From positions 24,558,679 to 24,622,678 of the forward strand of contig JAJKFL010000010.1 in assembly GCA_021186555.1 (NCBI GenBank): 64,000 nucleotides of DNA, read 5' to 3'. Positions 57,125-64,000 of the stretch are shown here, piece by piece. Numbering within the stretch: the stretch's first letter is position 1; the number at the start of each line of letters is the position of its first letter. The position numbers and the translations under genes are program-made. This DNA comes from Reticulitermes speratus (taxonomy: Eukaryota; Arthropoda; Insecta; Blattodea; Rhinotermitidae). The notes beneath the pieces were generated by a model that was not told where the DNA came from, ran no database searches, and saw only the letters and a program-made list of their open reading frames with translations.

Positions 57125-57844
57125 TGGTATGATGTATGGCAGTGTTTGTGTCTGTGGTACTGACAGATATGGTATGATGTATGGCAGTGTTTGTGTCTGT
57201 GGTACTGACAGATATGGTATGATGTATGGCAGTGTTTGTGTCTGTGGTACTGACAGATATGGTATGATGTATGGCAGTGTTTGTGTCTGTGGTACTGACA
57301 GATATGGTATGATGTATGGCAGTGTTTGTGTCTGTGGTACTGACAGATATGGTATGATGTATGGCAGTGTTTGTGTCTGTGGTACTGACAGATATGGTAT
57401 GATGTATGGCAGTGTTTGTGTCTGTGGTACTGACAGATATGGTATGATGTATGGCAGTGTTTGTGTCTGTGGTACTGACAGATATGGTATGATGTATGGC
57501 AGTGTTTGTGTCTGTGGTACTGACAGATATGGTATGATGTATGGCAGTGTTTGTGTCTGTGGTACTGACAGATATGGTATGATGTATGGCAGTGTTTGTG
57601 TCTGTGGTACTGACAGATATGGTATGATGTATGGCAGTGTTTGTGTCTGTGGTACTGACAGATATGGTATGATGTATGGCAGTGTTTGTGTCTGTGGTAC
57701 TGACAGATATGGTATGATGTATGGCAGTGTTGTGTCTGTGGTACTGACAGATATGGTATGATGTATGGCAGTGTTTGTGTCTGTGGTACTGACAGATATG
57801 GTATGATGTATGGCAGTGTTTGTGTGTGTGGTACTGACAGATAT
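57125..57844. repeat. 45-bp minisatellite, 16 copies, touching an EML exon
   Basis: Units contain GGTATGATGTATGGCAGTGT and TTGTGTCTGTGGTACTGACA. One unit lacks a T near 57731. On the minus strand each unit contains CATATCTGTCAG, a plausible splice acceptor. Confidence 0.97.
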
Positions 57845-58850
57845 GCCAGTAGCACAATGACACATGTATAACAAAGTATTTGTAGTGTTACTTTTAAAGT
57901 TGCATTACAACACAAAAGTTCTTTTATGAATATTCTGGAAGTTAAGTGAAGTAACGTAGAATGCTCTGTGTAGGGTCATTGATTATCATCATTACTATTA
58001 CCGCCACCATCAGCATTATCATTATCATCATCAATATTATTAAGAACTTCAGTTTAGATGGTTGAAAATCATGGAAAGGAAGTCCCATATATCCATTAGT
58101 ACATATCGTGGCTTGCTAAGTAATAACTTTTAGACTAAAATGGAATCTTCTAAGTCTCTCTCCAGCCAGCAGGGTCGGTATTCATGTCTCACATAAGGCT
58201 GAAGTAAAAAAGGATGATTTTAGTTTTATGGGCTAATGTATGATGGATGTGGCATTTCCAAGTGTTGATGAAAGTACCTATGAAGGTACCTATGTCATGA
58301 ACGTTACTATTCAAAAGTAAGGACATTTTTTAACATAACCTCATTTGTACATGTCAGAAGCCTGGTTATTATCCCATGTCAGTTGTTGTGAGATTCGTGA
58401 TGGATGTAATGGCACTGAACAGGTTTCTGTCCCAGTGCTTCGGTTTTCCCGTGTCAGTATGATTAAACCAGTGCTTCATACTCATTCATCCATCCATCAC
58501 CGACATTAAATGACCTTAGCAATTGACATCATAGTTGGAAGAAAAACAAAATATTTTAAAGTATTTTAACCTATAATACAGTAACGATAAAGTTTATATT
58601 GTGTGAATCGCGCTCCTGTTTCTAGGACCGATCCTAAGACTTTGATTCTGCGGTGTGCTAAGGAAATTGAAAGTAAATACAAATTATTGTGTCATTAATA
58701 TTTGTAATATTGTAATTATTTATTTAACTTTTTAAAGTGAATGTGAAGTAAGAGTAAGGAATTATAAATGATAAGATAAGCAATATTATTTGAAAAAATA
58801 TGGAACAAGATTTAAAAAATGAAAATATTTATTAATCTTGATTTCAGGCT
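57845..58850. other. EML intron, no recognisable gene
   Basis: A single copy of the 91-bp dispersed unit is near 58420-58510. ATC/ATT trinucleotide-rich DNA is at 57980-58040. Confidence 0.45.
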
Positions 58851-59640
58851 TCCGCCGCGATGTTGATGTAATATGTGGTCTTTTGTGTAATTACCACACG
58901 ACGCCGTGTAAGGTAAATAATTACCACACGACGCCGTGTAAGGTAAATAATTACCAGACGACGCCGTGTAAGGTAAATAATTACCACACGACACCGTGTA
59001 AGGTAAATAATTACCAGACGACGCCGTGTAAGGTAAATAATTACCACACGACGCCGTGTAAGGTAAATAATTACAGACGACGCCGTGTAGGTAAATAATT
59101 ACCACACGACGCCGTGTAAGGTAAATAATTACCAGACGACGCCGTGTAAGGTAAATAATTATCACACGACGCCGTGTAGGGTAAATAATTACCACACGAC
59201 GCCGTGTAAGGTAAATAATTATCACACGACGCCGTGTAGGGTAAATAATTACCACACGACGCCGTGTAAGGTAAATAATTATCACACGACGCCGTGTAGG
59301 GTAAATAATTACCACACGACGCCGTGTAAGGTAAATAATTATCACACGACGCCGTGTAGGGTAAATAATTACCACACGACGCCGTGTAAGGTAAATAATT
59401 ATCACACGACGCCGTGTAAGGTAAATAATTACCACACGACGCCGTGTAAGGTAAATAATTACCACACGACGCCGTGTAAGGTAAATAATTACCACACGAC
59501 GCCGTGTAAGGTAAATAATTACCACACGACGCCGTGTAAGGTAAATAATTACCACACGACGCCGTGTAAGGTAAATAATTACCACACGACGCCGTGTAGG
59601 GTAAATAATTACCACACGACGCCGTGTAATTACCCAAATG
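58845..59640. repeat. 30-bp minisatellite, about 25 copies, derived from element A
   Basis: Units of GGTAAATAATTACCACACGA and CGCCGTGTAA. The left flank (TTTCAGGCTTCCGCCGCGAT) and TGGTCTTTTGTGTAATTACC match the right end of element A at 37440-37513 in reverse, and the array ends GTGTAATTACCCAAATGACC like the same element. Confidence 0.96.
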
Positions 59641-59689
59641 ACCACAGATTACATATTTATTAATGGTTTACTGTAAGTATGTTTCTCTG

Positions 59690-60150
59690 CAGTAATTGTG
59701 TAAGGGAAAAACACAGGATGAGGGTGCTGGGGAAGATATTTAGACCTAAGAGGGTGGGGGTTACAGAGGGCTGGAGGAGATTGCATGGTGAGGAGCGTCA
59801 TGATCTGTACTGCTCACCAAATTTTATTGGGGGGATCAACTGAAGGAGAATGAAGTAGGTGGGGCACGTATGGGGGGGGGGGGGGGGAAGAGAAATGCCA
59901 ACTGGGAACCTGAAGGAGAGAGACAGCTTGGAATATCTAGGCATAAATGGGAGAATAATATTAAAGCAGATATTAAAGAACTGGGATGGTTAGGCGTGGA
60001 CTGGATTGATGTGCCTCAGAATACAGGCACATGCCTGGCTCTGGTGAAGACGGTGATGAACCTCGAGTTACATAAAGTGTGGGAATTTCTTGACTGGCTG
60101 AGGAACTGTTAGCTTCTCAAGAAGGACTGTGGTGCATGGAGTTAGTTATT
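59690..60150 (+). mobile_element. RTE-type LINE 3' fragment in EML intron
   Basis: Plus strand with a G-rich expansion at 59870-59888: R-H-K-W-E-N-N-I-K-A to V-M-N-L-E, then 3' UTR. It ends about 70 bp from an EML exon, antisense to it. Confidence 0.75.
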
Positions 60151-60217
60151 TATTTAGTGATTAAATTGCCTTCAGAGGTTTGCACATGTCTTGTCACTGA
60201 CATCATCGTATACTCAC

Positions 60218-60400
60218 AAAACACAAGATCATAATCCGCCGTAACAGTCTGCAGATAACAGCCATCTGTACTCCAGTCAAGCTGGCTCAGCGGTTGTGAA
60301 CCACGAATTTTATTCCACTTTTTATATGAAAAACCGTCACGACTGACACGGAACAGGTAGACACTGCCATTTTGTGAGCCAATTGCAATCATGTCACCAG
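60218..60400 (-). CDS. EMAP-like protein, WD40 exon
   Basis: Acceptor CTGTTTGCAG, donor GTGAGT, 183 nt. It completes Ala with the preceding exon and reads [20 protein letters not shown], then [22 protein letters not shown]. The A-I-G-S-x-x-x-x-V-Y-L-F and L-D-W-S-x-D blades are diagnostic of EML. It leaves a single T of the next codon. Confidence 0.93.
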
Positions 60401-60658
60401 CTGCAAACAGTAGAAGAATGTAGCCGTATATAATAAATTAACTAGATAGACAGCTGCACTTCTCTTAAAAGATATGCTGCTGTATAGGACCATACCGTAA
60501 ATATGTCTGAAGCTCTTCAGAGTATTTGTAGTTCCTTGCATTATAATCTGGGATAGAAATGTAATACAACACTCTATGAACACCTGTATACATATCGTAA
60601 ATGGTTAATATATGTACCACCATGTTTAACATTCACAAATTCTACGTTCTGCCCACAC
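60401..60658. other. EML intron, nothing recognisable
   Basis: Short AT-rich spacer before the 114-bp array. Confidence 0.4.
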
Positions 60659-61802
60659 AGTGTATTTATGTGTTTTGTGTGGATCTCAGAACAAACAGCG
60701 ATTATTTCACTGTACAACATTAACTGACTGGTTTGTATAACTGAGACGGAGTGTGTTTACTGCGCGGTACGAACTGTATTTATGTGTTTTGTGTGGATCT
60801 CAGAACAAACAGCGATTATTTCACTGTACAACATTAACTGACTGGTTTGTATAACTGAGACGGAGTGTGTTTACTGCGCGGTACGGACTGTATTTATGTG
60901 TTTTGTGTGGATCTCAGAACAAACAGCGATTATTTCACTGTACAACATTAACTGACTGGTTTGTATAACTGAGACGGAGTGTGTTTACTGCGCGGTACGG
61001 ACTGTATTTATGTGTTTTGTGTGGATCTCAGAACAAACAGCGATTATTTCACTGTACAACATTAACTGACTGGTTTGTATCACTGAGACGGAGTGTGTTT
61101 ACTGCGCGGTACGGACTGTATTTATGTGTTTTGTGTGGATCTCAGAACAAACAGCGATTATTTCACTGTACAACATTAACTGACTGGTTTGTATCACTGA
61201 GACGGAGTGTGTTTACTGCGCGGTACGGACTGTATTTATGTGTTTTGTGTGGATCTCAGAACAAACAGCGATTATTTCACTGTACAACATTAACTGACTG
61301 GTTTGTATCACTGAGACGGAGTGTGTTTACTGCGCGGTACGGACTGTATTTATGTGTTTTGTGTGGATCTCAGAACAAACAGCGATTATTTCACTGTACA
61401 GCATTAACTGACTGGTTTGTATAACTGAGACGGAGTGTGTTTACTGCGCGGTACGGACTGTATTTATGTGTTTTGTGTGGATCTCAGAACAAACAGCGAT
61501 TATTTCACTGTACAGCATTAACTGACTGGTTTGTATAACTGAGACGGAGTGTGTTTACTGCGCGGTACGGACTGTATTTATGTGTTTTGTGTGGATCTCA
61601 GAACAAACAGCGATTATTTCACTGTACAACATTAACTGACTGGTTTGTATAACTGAGACGGAGGGTGTTTACTGCGCGGTACGGACTGTATTTATGTGTT
61701 TTGTGTGGATCTCAGAACAAACAGCGATTATTTCACTGTACAACATTAACTGACTGGTTTGTATAACTGAGACGGAGTGTGTTTACTGCGCGGTACGGAC
61801 TG
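60659..61802. repeat. 114-bp tandem repeat, 10 copies
   Basis: Units contain TGTATTTATGTGTTTTGTGT, GGATCTCAGAACAAACAGCG and GAGACGGAGTGTGTTTACTG. In units with GTATCAC rather than GTATAAC the plus strand is open and reads C-V-L-C-G-S-Q-N-K-Q-R-L-F-H per unit. A coding origin is possible but not shown. In EML intron. Confidence 0.96.
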
Positions 61803-62014
61803 AATCTTTATATGTAATTCAGGTTATACTGAACAGTTACGAGTTAAAGAAGGTGATGTATACGTTCTCCTTCGCCTCAGACAGTTGTCACATGTAACAG
61901 ACAGTTAGTTCACTGCACATAAAATTTTATACGTTATACGTTAGTTGTCATATAAAATAATGACCCTATATAAAAGAAGATAAGTGTGACGGTATGAGTT
62001 GAGAACCAAGTTAC

Positions 62015-62177
62015 CTGGGTTATATCCCAGGCAGTTAAGTGGCGAGCCACAGACACGTATCGTGACCACAGGAGCTCCATTTTCTGCATTGAGTACTACA
62101 AGGTGGCCCTCTGAGCTACCTGCTGCTAGCACGACACCAAATGGGTGGAAGCATAACGAAACACACTCGTACAATCC
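62015..62177 (-). CDS. EMAP-like protein, WD40 exon (5'-most in window)
   Basis: Acceptor TTTTGTTTCAG, donor GTAACT, 163 nt. It reads G-L-Y-E-C-V-S-L-C-F-H-P-F-G, then VVLAAGSSEGHLVVLNAENG, then C-G-S-P-L-N-C-L-G-Y-N-P. H-P-x-G-x-x-x-A-x-G-x-x-x-G-x-x-x-V-L-x-x-E is the EML blade pattern. Further 5' exons, including the HELP domain, would lie beyond 64000. Confidence 0.92.
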
Positions 62178-62425
62178 CTGAAACAAAACATTCACACGTT
62201 AGACATTAGACATGAGACAAGAAGTTTGAAACAGCTGTGCAATATGGCCCAATTATTTTAACAAATATTCACATTGAATAAATTCTCTCCTGAATTTGTA
62301 GTGTCTAAGGAATAGTGTCACTGAACATTCCTGTCATGTGTCACATTATATTCACCGTGCATTGTCTCTTATATAATAGCTTTTATTTTAACCAACATAT
62401 GCACTACACCTTGTCGTCATATATA

Positions 62426-62468
62426 CCCCTACATATGTTTCGACTACTTATTAGTCATCATCAGGGGG
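62426..62468 (-). ncRNA. Type I hammerhead ribozyme, intact core
   Basis: Minus strand: stem I CCCC/GGGG, CTGATGA, stem II GACTA/TAGTC, GAAA, CATATG, triplet GTA. Confidence 0.82.
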
Positions 62469-62772
62469 ATCAAAGTATATAAACACAGACTACACATCCA
62501 CTATAATAGTTGGTTCACATTCAATGTTAAAATAAGTTGAACTATGTTCACTATAAAAACATGTAGCTTTTTTTTTTTTGCAAATGTGGATATATTTAGC
62601 TGTCAGACGCGCTGCTCTACACGTTTGTTGAACCAAATGGATACATTTGTCCTGTGTAACTTGCAAAAAAAATTCTACATGTTTTTATAGTGAACATAGT
62701 TCATCTCGTTTTAACATTGAATGTGAACCAACTATTATAGTGGATGTGTAGTCTGTGTTTATATACTTTGAT

Positions 62773-62815
62773 CCCCCTGATGATGACTAATAAGTAGTCG
62801 AAACATATGTAGGGG
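62773..62815 (+). ncRNA. Type I hammerhead ribozyme, intact core
   Basis: Same as the opposing copy: stem I CCCC/GGGG, CTGATGA, GACTA/TAGTC, GAAA, CATATG, GTA, cut predicted after 62811. Confidence 0.82.
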
Positions 62816-62879
62816 TATATATGACGACAAAGGTGTAGTGCATGTGTTGGTTAAAATAAAAGCTATTATTCCTTTCATG

Positions 62880-63345
62880 GTTAAGAGCAATAGAGAGACC
62901 CTGGGAAATGTACCATAAACATCTTACTGGGTTACAATGTAGAGTCAGGGAGGTGATCAGGGGTGGACAAATAGGAAACATACAGAATATTGGCAGTCCG
63001 TTTATGGACAAAGACAGGCTAGAGACTTTCTCAAAAGACCCTCTGCTAGAAGAGCTGGACAACTACTTAGTTTGAACAGAAACCAGCTAAGGATACTGAC
63101 AGGGCTGTTCACAGGACATTGTCATTTAAATGACACTTGTTTAAACTGGGGCTACTAGACAGTCCTGAGTGTGATAGATGCAAACAGGCATCTGAAACGG
63201 CCTCACATGTCCTGGGTGACTGTGAGGCTTTGGCTGCAGTAAGATTGAGGTACCTGGGGTATCGTTTTATGAAACCAGGGGACTTTAAGGGTATTTGTAA
63301 GCAGTTACTGGACTTAGTTAACTGCTGGTGGTAATAGTGAAATTA
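62880..63345 (+). mobile_element. LINE RNase H/C-terminal fragment
   Basis: After frame changes the plus strand reads L-L-S-L-N-R-N-Q-L-R-I-L-T-G-L-F-T-G-H-C, then LGLLDSPECDRCKQASETAS, then H-V-L-G-D-C-E-A-L. The C-x-x-C ... H-x-x-x-x-C pattern and T-G-H are typical of I/R1-type non-LTR elements. Frameshifted, so dead. Confidence 0.75.
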
Positions 63346-63399
63346 AGGACTAAACAAGCACTTTGCCCTGACATCACACAGTTAATTTTCCTTTATAAC

Positions 63400-64000
63400 A
63401 ATAATAGACCAAAGGCTGTATAGTCACATATCCTGCCACTGTAAGGCACACAAAGGCTGTATAGTCAAATATCCTGCCACTGTAAGGCACACAAAGGCTG
63501 TATAGTCACATATCCTGCCACTGTAAGGCACACAAAGGCTGTATAGTCACATATCGTGCCACTGTAAGGCACACAAAGGCTGTATAGTCATATATCGTGC
63601 CACTGTAAGGCACACAAAGGCTGTATAGTCACATATCATGCCACTGTAAGGCACACAAAGGCTGTATAGTCACATATCGTGCCACTGTAAGGCACACAAA
63701 AGCTGTATAGCCACATATCGTGCCACTGTAAGGCACACAAAAGCTGTATAGTCACATATCCTGCCACTGTAAGGCACACAAAGGCTGTATAGTCACATAT
63801 CGTGCCACTGTAAGGCACACAAAGGCTGTATAGTCACATATCCTGCCACTGTAAGGCACACAAAGGCTGTATAGTCACATATCCTGCCACTGTAAGGCAC
63901 ACAAAGCTGTATAGTCACATATCGTGCTACTGTAAGGCACACAAAGGCTGTATAGTCACATATCCTGCCACTGTAAGGCACACAAAGGCTGTATAGTCAC
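63400..64000. repeat. 41-bp minisatellite, at least 14 copies, runs off the window
   Basis: Units of CACAAAGGCTGTATAGTCAC and ATATCCTGCCACTGTAAGGC, with C/G variation at ATATC[CG]TGCC. It is still repeating at the last base. Confidence 0.96.

Larger units (their letters stand above)
62339..62867 (-). mobile_element. Hammerhead/Penelope-like element H
   Basis: A 529-bp insert with a 12-bp target duplication (ATTCCTGTCATG at 62327-62338, ATTCCTTTCATG at 62868-62879; one mismatch). Arms of about 200 bp, both with intact hammerheads. The roughly 34-nt extension is at the left and on the minus strand reads ATG: M-H-G-E-Y-N-V. Confidence 0.88.

Noticed and set aside
56959..57915. Long repeat ORFs (318, 258, 256 and 217 codons)
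   Set aside because: Produced by the 45-bp array. Only the terminal 56976-57117 part, which has EML similarity, is kept.
58812..59645. 277- and 188-codon ORFs
   Set aside because: Frames through the 30-bp array, present in several phases.

Overview
The window is eukaryotic, intron-bearing and crowded with repeats. The introns, the RTE-type LINE copies, the tRNA-derived SINEs and the protein similarities all fit an insect. A cockroach/termite-type (blattodean) genome is my best guess, from the style of the RTE family and the repeat load; this is inference, not proof. All identifications are by eye.

Three protein-coding genes are supported. (1) On the minus strand, exons of a ZCWPW1-like chromatin reader: a PWWP exon at the left edge (1-122), a CW zinc-finger exon (1235-1897), and probable upstream exons near 2430-2684, 4302-4442 and 6045-6160. 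A possible first exon lies at 27077-27179. (2) On the plus strand, an essentially complete 7SK snRNA methylphosphate capping enzyme (MePCE/Bin3) in five coding exons, 28841-41062. (3) On the minus strand, the last five recognisable exons of an EMAP-like (EML) WD40 protein, 62177 down to 52619; its 5' part lies beyond the right edge. MePCE and EML converge. If the 27 kb exon belongs to the ZCWPW gene, ZCWPW and MePCE are head-to-head around a candidate bidirectional promoter near 28.0 kb.

Everything else is mobile and tandem DNA. I see about twelve RTE LINE fragments, several other LINE 3' ends, at least four tRNA-derived SINE families, pogo-, hAT- and PIF/Harbinger-like non-autonomous DNA elements, and fourteen tandem arrays with unit lengths of 22 to 146 bp covering roughly a fifth of the window. 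The largest is a 40-bp, about 90-copy array at 10378-13978.

The most interesting layer is a set of short, inverted-repeat elements resembling Penelope-like pseudo-LTRs. They carry type I hammerhead ribozyme motifs. Eleven motifs look intact by eye (conserved CTGANGA box, stem II, GAAA, short palindromic stem III, cleavage triplet, closing stem I). Several elements end in a roughly 33-nt extension containing an ATG that begins a conserved peptide of the form M-[HY]-G-x-x-x-[VI]-K, interpreted here as the start of a Penelope-type ORF. Target-site duplications could be read for several copies. They show dense nesting: hammerhead element in RTE in older RTE; hammerhead element in hammerhead element; hammerhead element in LINE. 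A 30-bp minisatellite at 58.9-59.6 kb is an amplified piece of one of these elements.
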